Below, piece after piece: positions 1 through 11,569 of a stretch of 64,000 bases of DNA. This DNA is from Lotus japonicus (lineage: Eukaryota > Streptophyta > Magnoliopsida > Fabales > Fabaceae), in assembly GCF_012489685.1 (NCBI RefSeq), contig NC_080044.1, positions 81,950,732 to 82,014,731 on the forward strand, given 5' to 3'. Position numbers and translations under genes: made by a program. Position 1 is the first letter of the stretch; each line of letters opens with the position of its first letter. The notes under the pieces were generated by a model, which saw nothing but the letters and a program-made list of their open reading frames with translations, was not told the DNA's origin and made no database searches.

Positions 1-2513
1 CTGGAATTCTGAACTAGCTGTGGATCATGAGGTTCTAACTGCTGTAAACCTTGATCATCATCCATATCAGAATCTGCAGCATCTGAATGACCCAATTCCA
101 GTTGCAATTTCTGCATCTGTCCAGCAGAAACTTCAATCTCTTTGCCCTTCCAGACACTGTTTTCCTCAAACAAAACATCTCTGCTAAATTCAACTTTTCC
201 TGTTCTTGGGTTGTACAATTTATAAGCTCCAGTTGAGTTATATCCAATGAACACCATAGATTCACTCTTATCATCCAATTTCTTTCTTTTCTGATCAGGT
301 ATATGTTTGTGGCATAGACATCCAAAAACTCTGAGATGCTTAACTGAGGGCTTCTTTCCAGTCCACACAGCTTCAGGAACTTGTGAACCAAGAAACTTGG
401 TTGGGCACAAATTTAAAACATACACAGCTGTCATAACAGCTTCACCCCAGAAGCTATGTGGTAAATTTTTACCCTTAAGCATGCTCCTTACCATATTCAG
501 AACAGTTCTATTCCTTCTCTCAGCAACACCATTGTGTTGTGGTGTGTATGGTGCTGTAATTTCATGTACAATCCCATTCTCTTTGCAGAAATCTTCCATC
601 TCATTTGAGCAAAATTCCCCACCACCATCAGTTCTAAACACTTTAATACTTCTCCCAGCTTGTTTCTCAGCCATGATTTTAAACAATTTAAAAGTTGAGA
701 ACACTTCACTCTTAGCTTTCAGCAGATAAACCCACATTTTCCTACTGAACTCATCAATAAAAGACACAAAATATCTACTTCCACCCTTTGATGTAGTTTC
801 AAAAGGGCCACACACATCAGAGTATATCACATCAAGCACAGCTTTAGATCTAGCAGGTGTATAAGAACTGAATGATGTCCTAGATTGTTTGCTAACTAAG
901 CAATGTTCACATACCTTTGAAGGAAGCTTAATCTGAGACAAACCACGAACCATGTCCTTGGATTGGAGAGAGCTCAGATCTCTGAAATTCAGGTGACCAA
1001 ATCTGAGGTGCCAAAGCCAGGATTCATCTTCCAACTCAGCAGACAAACACTGTGAGTCAATGGCATTAACTCTCACTTGAAAAGTCTTGTTCTTCGAAAG
1101 AGGAACCTTCAGAATCAATCTCTGACAGGGATCAAACACCTCAAGATACCTCTTAGCCATATTCATAGAGAAATCTTTATCAAGCAACTGTCCCAAACTA
1201 ATGAGATTGCTCTTCAGTCCAGGAACATAGAAGACCTCTGTGATTTCAGCATCTTTACCAACATCTCTTTTCACCAGAATATCACCAACACCTTCTACTG
1301 ATAGAATTCTGTCATCCGCAAATTTCACTGTACTCTTCTTGCTTTCATCAAAATTGACTAACCATTCTCTGTGCCCAGTCATATGATTCGAACATCCAGA
1401 ATCAAGATACCAAATTCCAAGATTCAGATCACCCTCTTTGGTTACCATCATGAGAGAGATTGGCTCTTCATCCTTGTCATCACCATCCTTAGCAAGATTG
1501 GTTTTACCCTCTCTGGTTACCATCATGAGAGAAATTGGCTCTTCATCAGTGGCATCACCATCCTTAGCAAGATTGGCTTCACCATTGGACTTCCCTCGAG
1601 AGTCACCACCACCACTTGGAGCCTTACACTCAGAAGAAAAATGACCAAATTTATTGCAATTATAACATCTAACCTTCTTTCTATCAAACTTCTTCTTGCC
1701 AGTGCCCTTGTAGAATGAACCACCCTTCTTTGATGATGATTCAGGTTGATCTAGATCATCTTGATTCTGACTCTGGCTTTGATTCTGACTTGATTTTCCA
1801 GAAGGCTTCTGATCTTTGTACTTTCCTTTACCATGATACCCCCCTTTCCCAGATTTCTTGGAGGTGTATGCTTGCAATGCTTGATCCTGAGATCTTTCAT
1901 TGGTCCTTTCCAGAATTCTTTGCTCGTGGGCTTCCAGAGAACCTTGCAAATCTTCAACCTTTAGTGTTGAAATGTCCTTTGCTTCCTCAATCACTGCTAC
2001 CGCATAATCGAATTTGGGATTTAGGGTTCTAAGAACCTTTTCACAAATATCCCTATCTGTAAAGCTCTCTCCACATGATTTCATCAAATTGGTGAGGGCA
2101 ATCATTCGATCAAAGTAGACAGAAATCTTCTCAGTCGATTCCATGTGCATCAACTCAAATTGACGCTTCAAGGTTTGCAACCGAACCTTCTTCAACTGAT
2201 CTGCACCCTCATGACACTTTTCCAGAATTTGCCAGGCCTCCTTCGAAGTTGCAGCTCCTGCAATCTTCTCAAAATGCGCATTGTCGACGCATTGTTGAAT
2301 GAAGAACATCGCCTTGGAATCTTTTATCTTCAATTCCTTGTGTGCAGTTCTCTACGCTGGTGTGGCATCTTCTGCGAGAGGGGTGAGACCTTCTTGAACA
2401 ATCTCCATCACATCTTGATAGGAGAAAACGGTCTTCATCTGAACTTTCCATCGCGGCCAGTTCTTGCCGTCAAGCACCGGAAGATTCGTCGGTGCGTTGC
2501 CAGTGAGGTTCAT
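1..2513 (-). pseudogene. Ty1/copia gag-pol polyprotein, 5' part, interrupted by one stop
   Basis: This is the gag-protease-integrase part of a copia retrotransposon, read leftward and leaving the window at base 1. The ATG at 2513 lies just inside the LTR and primer site. Read in order, it holds a gag region, a CX2CX4HX4C zinc knuckle near 1625-1670, a protease DSG motif near 1400, an HHCC zinc region near 900-1015, and an integrase core with the D-D-E residues (DVCGPF, TDGGGEF, GVAERRN) between about 860 and 500. Reverse transcriptase, RNase H and the 3' LTR would lie outside the window. The frame is open from 2351 to the edge, but codon 54 is a TAG at 2352-2354, so full-length translation would need read-through or a downstream start. 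A 75-bp tandem duplication lies between the zinc knuckle and protease. The open frame suggests a recent insertion. Confidence 0.93.
1431..1580 (-). repeat. 75-bp tandem duplication in the copia gag-protease linker
   Basis: Two near-identical units start at 1431 and 1506. Each encodes 25 residues including [10 protein letters not shown], so the duplication keeps the reading frame. It lies between the zinc knuckle and the protease motif. Confidence 0.85.
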
Positions 2514-2547
2514 CCTTGGATCGGAACCAAAAGCTCTGGATACCAGT

Positions 2548-2793
2548 TGTTGGAGTTCAGAGAAGAATAACAGAACGAGAGAGAAAGAGAGAGTGCTGGA
2601 AGATTAGAGATAACAAATGAAAACTGATTATTGATTTATTAGTTACACAACACTGCAATATGCAGCTATATACAACCCATAACTTGGGCTCACACTCCAC
2701 TGGGCTTTTACATTTAACCAGGCCCACTAACTAACTACTACTGCTAACTTGGATTATTACTTAACAAAGTCAAATTCAATGTCTATACTGTCA
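2548..2793 (-). repeat. 5' LTR of the copia element
   Basis: The segment reads TG...CA on both strands, starting tgttggag and ending ctgtca on the plus strand. It lies directly outside a primer-binding site at about 2531-2546, whose complement reads tggtatccagagc: the initiator-Met tRNA site with one extra C. On the element's strand it carries a TATATA run followed by AATAAA-like polyadenylation signals. I placed the outer edge at 2793 by the CA rule; the other LTR is not in the window, so that edge is inferred. Confidence 0.7.
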
Positions 2794-3753
2794 CCAGAAT
2801 GCATGCATATCCCACTACACACTTTCATCTATTATTTAAATTAAAATGCACAGAAAAAAATTATAAATATACATGACTATTGACTAGTCTTATAAGAAAA
2901 TGATCGTTTTATGAATAGAGACACACACACAAATAGTCAAATTTAAGCATTCCATGTGAAATACCAAATCCCATACCCTCAGACATAGCGGCGGCTAAAT
3001 TTGAAAAAAAATCATGCACGCTTTGTTTTGCTTATTTTCAAATATATAGTCCAAGTGTTTGTGTGGCAATGAGGTATCAATATAGATTAAAGAGTAGCTT
3101 TCAACATTTTTTATTTTATTTTTCAACTTGGGGATGGGTTGGGGATGGTGTCATAACTTTCTAACTTCTATCCACTACTTTTAATTTAAAGTTTTGAATT
3201 TAATTACTTTAGGTTTTAATTTGCAATACGGTCTTATACTTTTTAAATTAATGCAAAATATATTTTATTCGTTGTCAAAGGAGTGGATTTGATAAGATAT
3301 TAAAGTGACACTTATTGTTGAGAAGTTGAGAAAAGATCAGTTAATGTGATATATGATAATATGAATATGCAAGTATAAAGAAAACTTATGGAGGGATAAT
3401 GGTAAGAATTGATAACATGGTATTTACTTTTGTGAAGAGAGGTGGAGGAAGACAAAAAAAAAACATAGAAAAACATTGTTAAAAATAATCTCATTTTCAA
3501 TAATACATTTCATAATTTAATATTTAATTAAGTTTAATACCGTAGTTTGATTCATATAACCGCTCACTCAATGCCATAAAGTTATTGTTGTTGATGTTGT
3601 AGTAAAGATGACCAGATGGTAATTGGACATTTTTAAAACAAGAGGTTTAATAACAATATCAAAAAGGACGTAGGGTGCCAAGTGGGTTGGTGGGCCAGCC
3701 TGCCCTGACCCATAATTTGTCCACCAAAATTGGGTTGGGTCAATTGACCTGTG
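2794..3753. other. Intergenic, AT-rich, no gene seen
   Basis: No open frame with recognisable protein similarity was found. The stretch holds poly-A/T runs and a short GT-rich part with the repeated words gggttgggt and gggttggtgggcc near 3679-3740, just before the MULE. Confidence 0.6.
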
Positions 3754-3762
3754 TTTATTATG

Positions 3763-4960
3763 GGTGCTCACTAGGGTGGGCAACTTTCTTCTTGGTCCAC
3801 CGGTGGACCATGATCTATCACCATTAGATTTTAGCATCTAGGAATATTCTTTAATTGGATGGTCAGGATTTAATAGAAGACAAAAGGGTAAAAATGTAAG
3901 TGTAACACTTCTTCCCCACCCTTTCCCCTCCTTGCTGAAGCTGAATCACGTCCCAGAGCCACTACTTTTTTTTTATGAGGTTAACTAGTTCCATGAATCA
4001 TCACGTTCGTCATAATTTTTTGAAGAAACTAGCAAATCACCACTTCCAGAATCAAGAAACTGTTACAAGATCCTTAATTTTATTTTTTTTAAAGTTCAAT
4101 ATATATTGATGAATGAAAATGTCAAAGACCTGTACAATAGGAACCAACAGACAACACATGAGAAAACAAGATGAAGATTCTAAAAAACAAACAATAGGAA
4201 CAAGCTCCTAAAGATACAATACGAGTACTAACAGTGGCTTTCATAGCCTACAAAGCAAGAAAATAGCTAATAAAAATCAAGGGGAAGGGCCACAAAATGG
4301 CTAACAAAAAAGATCCTTAATTTTGTCCTCCAAATCCCTAACTAGAACCACCACAGCCTTCATCTTCTCTGTCACTTCTCCCTCACGAGAAATTGGTCCT
4401 TGCCACAAAAACCACAAAAGCTCCAACCTAAACTCAAATCGATCTCCATCGCACCCTTCTTTGCGTAACCAAGCCCCAGACTCACTAAGACTGAAACACA
4501 AACGATGGAGAAGATGAAGAAGCGAGCCAGATACACTACCACTCACACCCAGATTTCTCCACCACTGCTCCTCGCCGTTGAGAGCCGGATCGGATCCGTA
4601 CAACCACCGTCGGACCAGATCTGGCACTCTCCCCTTCGATTCACACCAGATCTGCAACTCTTCACTTCGACCCACTCCTCTGCAACGTTAAGCTTTGGTT
4701 AGGGGAAACAAGGAGAAATAAAAATTAAAAAACAAAAAGAGAGAAGGAAAAGGAGAAATTCACCTTGACGTTTTCGTCTTGATAGTGCTATTGCTGCTGA
4801 TGGTGCCTGTGCTGCTGGAGATGGTTGAAGTGAGAGGAGGGGAGAGTGGGAGGGAGAAGAAGGAGAAGGGGAAAAGTCTAAAATATCCCGAATGCAAAGT
4901 TTGAAATGCCCCTGGTCCACCGGTGGACCAAAAAGAAAGTTTCCCACCCTAGTGGGCACC
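3763..4960. mobile_element. Non-autonomous Mutator-like element (Pack-MULE-like)
   Basis: The two ends are inverted copies of about 48 bp: the left starts ggtgctcactagggtggg and the right, read inward, ggtgcccactagggtggg. Directly outside both ends is the same 9-bp word, tttattatg (3754-3762 and 4961-4969). Nine-base target duplications and long terminal inverted repeats are the hallmarks of MULEs. Each end contains the perfect palindrome tggtccaccggtggacca. No transposase is present. The interior at 4325-4860 is far richer in C and G than its surroundings and looks like captured host exon or 5'-leader sequence, which would make it a Pack-MULE; the donor was not identified. Confidence 0.85.
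4082..4309 (-). mobile_element. 5'-truncated LINE 3' end nested in the MULE
   Basis: A 15-bp direct repeat, aagatccttaatttt, lies on both sides (4067-4081 and 4310-4324). The enclosed 228 bp ends, on the minus strand, in a poly-A tail (plus strand attttttttt-like run at 4082-4090). The sequence before the tail resembles the 3' untranslated end of plant L1 LINEs. Variable 13-16-bp duplications with a poly-A tail are typical of target-primed reverse transcription. Removing the insert restores a continuous MULE interior. Confidence 0.75.
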
Positions 4961-5045
4961 TTTATTATGAGGGGTGAAAGTTTTGGCACAGTTCATTTAT
5001 GAGTGAGCTAGTGAATTAGTGAGTTTGTATAATTTCATTCTAGAG

Positions 5046-5171
5046 GTAAAGAGCTCAATGATAGCTCAAATGGTCAAGAGTTATGGGACATGAGGGTCGG
5101 GTAGGAGGAATAAATTCTTAGAGGGTGCAATTTATCTTTCCGATGTACCAATAATAATAATAATAATAATA
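5046..5171 (+). repeat. Possible tRNA-derived SINE remnant with (TAA)n tail
   Basis: The words gatagctcaaatggtcaagag resemble a tRNA-type A box, followed about 35 bp later by a weak B-box-like gagggtcggg. The unit ends in a (TAA)n run at 5150-5171. I found no flanking target duplication, so this is tentative. Confidence 0.3.
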
Positions 5172-5655
5172 TAAATTAATCATAATTTTTAAAAAATATT
5201 AAAGTAAGTAAAACAAAACCCAATGCATTCTATTCCTATTAGCTATATCATATTTTATACTCCTATAATATTAATAAATCAAAATAATTTTTTAATAAAT
5301 CATTTTTTTAAAATAAATTTTTAATAAATCTTCACCTAACATAATGGATGCTCCTACTTATCGGTGGCCCGTCGTATCCTCAACCTAGCCTACATAGTAT
5401 AACATAACGGGTTAATGGCCTGTCTCGATAGACCAAACCGAGTTTGTCACTCTATCAAGAGGTCACAAGTGTACAATAGAAAAGACTAGGATTAGGTTAT
5501 GATGAGTTTTACTTGTTTTTTACTAGGCTATTTTTTTTTACCGTTATTAGGCCATGTTGAAAGTGCTTATTTGATGTTATTTTATAATTGTAATAGATTA
5601 TGTAAATAGTTTTTAACATACTTATAATATATTTTGAGTTCATTTTCTTAAATTA

Positions 5656-5687
<32 letters not shown>

Positions 5688-6156
5688 TTGTAAGTTATTT
5701 TTACTTATTTAAAAAAGCTTCTTATATAGTAAGCTTAATTAATAATTCGTGATTCACACAAAGATAGGTGATACCCTTTGCCTTTATGATATCTTGCAAT
5801 AGAAAGTAAGCATGAAAAAAGGTTGTTGTGTGTGAAAATAAGAGAGATCATAATTAAAAAACAAAAGAAAAGATGACACCTTTCATGATTCATGTATGTC
5901 AACGTCCAAAAGAGCGTCGACTAATCATTTATACACTTTTGTTTCAGCTCGATTGAGCTTTCCCTCACTAAAACAAAATTGTATAAAACAAAAAGGAATA
6001 AAAAACCAATTCCAATAATCAAAAGCGGCTATAGCAAGCTGTTTTTTCATTCTTCTTAATTACACTTCCAATTCCAATGCCAGCTAGCTCCACCCATTTA
6101 TCAATCAATCACATTACATTTACATTGGCACACACATACAAGGGTCAAGGATTTGC
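5172..6156. other. Intergenic, AT-rich with a (TA)n microsatellite
   Basis: No gene was seen. A (TA)n run occupies about 5662-5688. The last 150 bases before 6157 probably hold the 3' untranslated region of the hexose transporter. Confidence 0.6.
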
Positions 6157-8674
6157 TTATGCTTGTCCATTTGTTCTCTGTGGGTTGTTTGAGTCACCTA
6201 CCACTTTCTTCCAGAACCAATGAGTCTCAAACAAAAGATAAATCTCCTCAATAGGGACTTGTTTTGTTTCCGGCAACAAGAAGAACACAAAGCAACTCAT
6301 CACCAGAATCAAGCCAGCAAACAGCAAGAAGATTCCATACTTAAGGTGGCAAAGTGACATGAGGAACAATTGCGCAACAAGAGCTGTGAAGATCATGTTA
6401 ACACACACCACAACACTCTGTGCTGCTGACCTGATCTCTAGTGGGAACAACTCACTAGGAACCAACCACCCTAGAGGACCCCATGACCTTCCATATGCCA
6501 ACACAAACATGAAAATAACAACCACTAGGAACACACTCACTCCAAATGACAGTTCTTTGCCTTTTCCAAACTCTAGAGCCAACACAACTGCTGTAGCAAC
6601 CTGCAAAGTACATTAGATCAAACTTAGATTCAATTCAATGCAGTGAAGGAAAAAAATAAAGGCAAGTAACCGGCCGTAGTCCAGGAATCATGGATTTAAT
6701 GTAGTCAAGTCAGCTGGGGATCCTCAGTCGTCCGACCTTGATCAAATGACTCAAGCTTAAAGAGATAGTCTCTTTATATTTGAACCGTAGGATCTTTGTT
6801 CCGACGACTGAAGTTTCAAGACTTGACTGAATTTAGAATTTCCTAAGGAATTCAAATTCCTATAAAAAGGGATTGACACTAGGACAAAATTAAAGGTGGT
6901 GTGCGTTGAAAAGTAGTTAGTTAGTTACCATGCACAACAACATTTCAACACCAGCTTCCAAAAAGAAAGCTCTCCTGCCAAACTTGTCAACATAGAACAT
7001 GGAGATCAAAGTGGCAAGAACAAGTGCAACACTTGTGATAAGAGAAGAATACAAGGAGGCACCAGAGCCAAAGCCAAGAGTCTGGAAAATGACAGGGGCA
7101 TAGAAGAGGATGGAGTTGTTGCCAGTAAGCTGCTGGAATGCAGGAATGGCCAAGGCACCAATCACAAACTGGGGCCTGTTCTTTTTCAAGAGAAGGTTCT
7201 GGAATGGGTTCTTGATTTTCTGTGCTTCAACACTGGCCTCAACAATATCTTCATACTCAGCATCAACATTGGGGGTACCTCTCACTCTCTCCAACACTTG
7301 TCTTGCTTCTTCTAATCTTCCTTGTTCCACAAGACTGTTGGGTGTCTCAGGACACAACAAACCACCAATAAACATAACAGTTGCTGGAACTGTAGCCAAA
7401 CCAAGGGATAATCTCCACCCCCATGGATGAAGTTGCTCAGTGGCATAGTTCACAAGGTTAGCAATCAAAATTCCCAAGCAAGTTGTCAATTGAAAAAGCT
7501 GGTTCACTGCTCCTCTTACTTTTGCTGGAGCCATTTCTGACAGGTACAACGGGACAGCCTGAACAAAATAACAAGAATTAGTACAATAATATTAATGAGT
7601 GCCATTTTCATGACAAACACAACATTTATCATTTTGGAGCATTCATTTTACTAAAATCAATTTTATCCGGAATCAATTGTGATAACGTTGATCCAAACAT
7701 TCACTTACTTGGTTACCGAAACCAATGCCAACACCAAGAAGGATACGGCCAAAGATCAACATTGTAAGGTTCATAGCAGCAGCATTTAGGATAGCTCCTA
7801 CGAAGAAGCTTATGGAACCACAAATGATACTGGCCCTCCTTCCTTTGTTTTTTGTTACAGTGGAAGCACCAAATGTGGAGACCAAAGCAGCAAAGTACAG
7901 AGAAGAAGTGAAGAGCGTCAACATCTGATCATCATATTTACAATAATCTGTCTCCTGCAGATGTGCATGCTTCCTCTCATACACATTGGGGAAAAATTCG
8001 ATCAGGAAGTCATCCATGGAAGTAACTCCACCTGAAAAGGGAAGATAATCCATTAGTTTTCCAATGAAATTCAATTTATAACGTGTGAATGGAATCATCA
8101 TTAGTCTCTTATAGCATGTTTGGTTTCAAAATTCAAGTCATGTTTGCTCTGAAGCTAACAATATGTTTGAATCAATTTATTTTTTTCAATCAAAATTCAA
8201 GTCATGTTTGCTTTGATATTGTGTTTATTATAATCACATTTTTATGACAATGAGAGCATTGACAATATAAAAAAAAAACAGTGTCAAAATGTAATCATTT
8301 TTAAGCTATCATAATATGTTTGGTTTCACAATTTACACAAAATTCAATGCACGTTTACTCGGAAGGTGATATTTGACCAGAAGTGATTTCAAAGCATTTT
8401 AATGTATAATCAAACATGCTATTTGAAAGTTGATATGTTCATGTTGTTCTTCACATGAAATGAAATAAGCTTTCTATCATTTTCAGGTTTTAATTTGAGA
8501 CATGCTTTTATGTAAAAAAATATGATTCTCACCTGAAACACCAAGGTCATATCCAAAGAGAGAGCCACCAAGAGCTCCAACAATGCAGGAAAAGATGAAG
8601 TACCCAGTTATTTTGTACTCATAAAGATGAGCCCTTTTTTGAGATGCTGCATCAACAAATGCTCCCCCTGCCAT
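6157..8674 (-). CDS. Sugar transport protein (STP family hexose/H+ symporter), 4 exons
   Basis: Exons in coding order are 8674-8533, 8031-7709, 7558-6929 and 6600-6157. All introns are GT/AG, the phases agree, and the product is 512 residues, the normal STP length. STPs are plasma-membrane carriers that import monosaccharides with protons. Visible family motifs are GYDLGVSGGVTSMDDF near residues 41-56, GRRASI after the first helices, PETPNSLVEQG before the central loop, QQLTGNNSILFYAP in helix 7, SWGPLGWLVPSELFPLEIRS in exon 4 and PETKQVPIEE after helix 12. About twelve hydrophobic segments are evident. The N terminus MAGGAFVDA fits the family, and a TATA box lies about 100 bp upstream of the ATG. 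Substrate range cannot be read from sequence. Intron 1 carries a MITE-like insertion. Confidence 0.96.
8111..8422. mobile_element. MITE-like element in STP intron 1
   Basis: The segment starts atagcatgtttg and ends caaacatgctat, a perfect 12-bp terminal inverted repeat. Internal copies of the words catgtttg and ttcaagtcatgtttgct recur. It lies wholly within intron 1 (8032-8532). No convincing target duplication was found. Confidence 0.5.
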
Positions 8675-8770
8675 GTTGCTGCACTTATTCTTTTGTCTCC
8701 CTTACTATTTTGTATTAGCCAGTTTGGAGAGACAAGAGAATAGTGGTAATGATACCCCTTTGCAAATGGT

Positions 8771-8777
8771 TTATATA
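8771..8777 (-). promoter_or_regulatory. TATA box of the STP gene
   Basis: On the minus strand the bases read TATATAA, 97 bp upstream of the ATG at 8674, which suits a plant core promoter with a short leader. Confidence 0.6.
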
Positions 8778-8827
8778 GACTCAACAATTCAACGATGGCA
8801 CTCATCACAGTTAACAACATATCCACT

Positions 8828-10196
8828 TTTAACCAAAAACACCCTAAAAAACTAATGGTAAAAAAGAGATAAAATGAGGAAACGATTGGTTATTATTTTA
8901 GCATGAAAAGCTTTACTGTCGAGTTATATATATCCCTATTTGGTAGGAAAAAGGGAAGACCGAGTGTGATCACAAATTGTGTAAATGGAGTGAAGAGGAT
9001 GATAATTTCAATGAATAAAAATAGCCATCAACAAATTTCTTCCACCATTCAAATACAAAGACACAACTTGTCATGTTGATGTTAACAACCATTGACACAT
9101 GAAACTTTCCCTATTTGGCAGCATTCTTATCCAAATAAGCTCTAGTTAACATGTTTGTAGTGGAGAATTAATGTTAAAATATAATTTTAACACAAACTTA
9201 ATATACAATTGTGATTATCCAATACTGAAATACCGAACCATCAACATTCTTGCTTATAAAAAAAACGAACCATCAACATTGAACTTAACACAATTGTCTT
9301 CAAAAGTTATGTCACCCTTTCTCAATGTTCAATCTTCTTTTAACCAACTACCTAACTAGATTCACCTTAAAACTATTAGTTGACAAGTCATGAATCATTA
9401 TCCATTAGATTTGCATAGAAAATAAATTTACTCACTTACATATCATGATTCTAAAAAAAAAGTCATTCCTCCACAAATAATTTCAGCAAAAAACTTCGAT
9501 CAACATGGATTCTGATACGAAAGTCTAGCCCCCCTTCGAGTTACTCCATACTCAGATCATTTTTTTTTGTGGGGTGGGGGGTGTTTGTCCCATTTCAATA
9601 GTATGTTTGTAAAACACATAATTATGGTGGAAATTAATTAACACAATTTTGAATTAAAAAAAATACAAGAGTATCTCTTCATCACTTACCCACTTTTTTT
9701 TTTCAGATACAATTATGGTAGAATGAGAATATTAGGCTAGTATTCTATAAGGCCCAGGAGAACTAATAATTAGATTATTATGTCTTATTTCATTTTAAAG
9801 TATGCTAAGAGATAGGGCCCAACCCATTTGACTCTTAGTTATGGGTGTTAGTATAAATATGTAATTCCTTTCATGAATGATAACAAGAAAGTTGGTAAAA
9901 GTTTCATTTTACTTTTTTTCTCATAATTTTCTTGCTTAGTTTTTGCTTGTTAGAGTTTCTTTCTACCACATTCACACTATTTATAACTTTTTTTTTTCAT
10001 ATTATATCATATTTCACTTTAATTATTTAATTCTATTCTTTTTTATTTCTCATCTATCTTATTTAAAGTGTTTGATGTCAACCTGGGCGACCGTCCCTGA
10101 GAGGCAAATTTCTATGATAAAATAATATTCAAAATGTTGTTTTTTCCCATTAAAACTTCATATCTCTTTTAATTTAAGACTTTAATTTTGTTTAAC
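8828..10196. other. Intergenic, AT-rich, no gene seen
   Basis: Short open frames in this stretch have no recognisable domain and AT-driven composition. Homopolymer T and A runs are common. Confidence 0.6.
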
Positions 10197-11290
10197 TAGT
10201 TGAATTACCTGTGCAATGCACGGGTGACTTTTGTTATATCTAAAATTTATTTAATACTATAGTTTTTAACTTTTTACAATTTTTAATTGCATAAATATAT
10301 AAATATTTGTTAGATTTTTGTGTGTGTTAAAATGCTCTCACAATTTTAAGTCGAGTGTAGTGGAGATCAAAAGTCTATTTAAAAGTATGACTCTTAATGA
10401 TTGAACTTTCCATCTATACGTTCAAACAACCACCCGATTAGAATAAATTTTCGCCCCTTATTCATTTCTAGTTTCGTCCCTAATTGACATTGAGTGGTTG
10501 CAATTAAAAATACATGCAAACTTAAGCCATAAAAATGGAATAATGTAAGAGTGTAACACTTTTTTTTTTTGCCTTATGGTGGTGATGCATTCATTCATCC
10601 CGACAATGTGTTACCAATTTCTCTCACTCAATCCGATTACCCTCGAATCATTCTGTCTCATCATAGGCGTATTTCTTTGCAAGATTGTGCTCAATTTCAT
10701 ATGTGGCAATTCCGCCAAGATTTTAGTATTGCCAATACAATCTTGTCCAGTAACCCGCTAGAACAATGAAGCTAGTGTCCTCATGAATCCGTGGAACCCA
10801 ATATAAGATCCCGTTTGAGGATCATCGGCATTATGAGTGGATGTATCATTCTGGTTGAAAGCCGCCCATCCATTAATTTCAATAAAATAGGTGTTTGTTT
10901 AAAAAAATTCATAATTTTTTTTATAAAAAGACAATTCTTTATTCTGGAAATAGTGAAGAAAAGATGAAGATAATGATGAATATGGTTGTAGGAGGAGGAA
11001 GAGTGGTGGTTGAAGGTGGAGGGATCAGAACTACAACAAACCAAACCTTATTTAATTAAAAAATTAGTATTTTTTAATTAAAATATTATTAAGAAATGCC
11101 ACGTCAGTTTTCCGTTAAATTTTGGATGGAATCTAGACGGAAAACTAAAGTTACAAACGGAGGTATTCGTCAGGGATGCTTTATGCAATTAATTATTTAA
11201 TTTTTGTGGGGGACTGGAATCATGAAAAAGGTATAAGTGGGGGGACTAAATGTGCAATTAAGCCTTTATTTTAATATGAAGATAAGAGTC
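10197..11290 (-). mobile_element. Putative Helitron, 3' end at 10197; 5' end uncertain
   Basis: Read on the minus strand, a hairpin (CCCGTGC, ATT loop, GCACAGG) at about 10209-10225 is followed after 8 bases by CTAG and then T. That is the canonical Helitron 3' terminus, a short hairpin just upstream of CTRR inserted before T. The other end is not fixed; a TC-led stretch near 11285-11290 is only a guess. No Rep/helicase is present, so it would be non-autonomous. It contains a more GC-rich segment at 10569-10880 that could be captured host sequence. Confidence 0.45.
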
Positions 11291-11569
11291 TCTAAATCCA
11301 GGTTTGGGAATATGAAGTTACCTTTTCTCACTCTCACTCACTGTCTTCTTCCTTTTATTACCCTATTACCAGTGTTTGCTTGTGTTGTATTCTATTCGAT
11401 TCGATTCTTGTGCTTCTGCTCGTTCTCCTCATCCACAACAAAACCAAACCAAACCAACACCTTCTTCACTCCCACCACCGATTTCCCTCACACAAACACC
11501 GCCACAATCACCAGAGGACGACGACGGTGCAAGAGAGTGAGAGTGTTTGATTGATTCCAATCCATATCC

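Noticed and set aside
35..729. Frames on either strand overlapping the copia integrase region (118, 140 and 70 residues)
   Set aside because: They are shadows in other frames of the open copia polyprotein, which itself has no stop here and leaves the window.
4301..4675. 124-residue minus-strand frame in the MULE
   Set aside because: It runs across the target duplication of the nested LINE, has no recognisable domain, and joins two unrelated sources.
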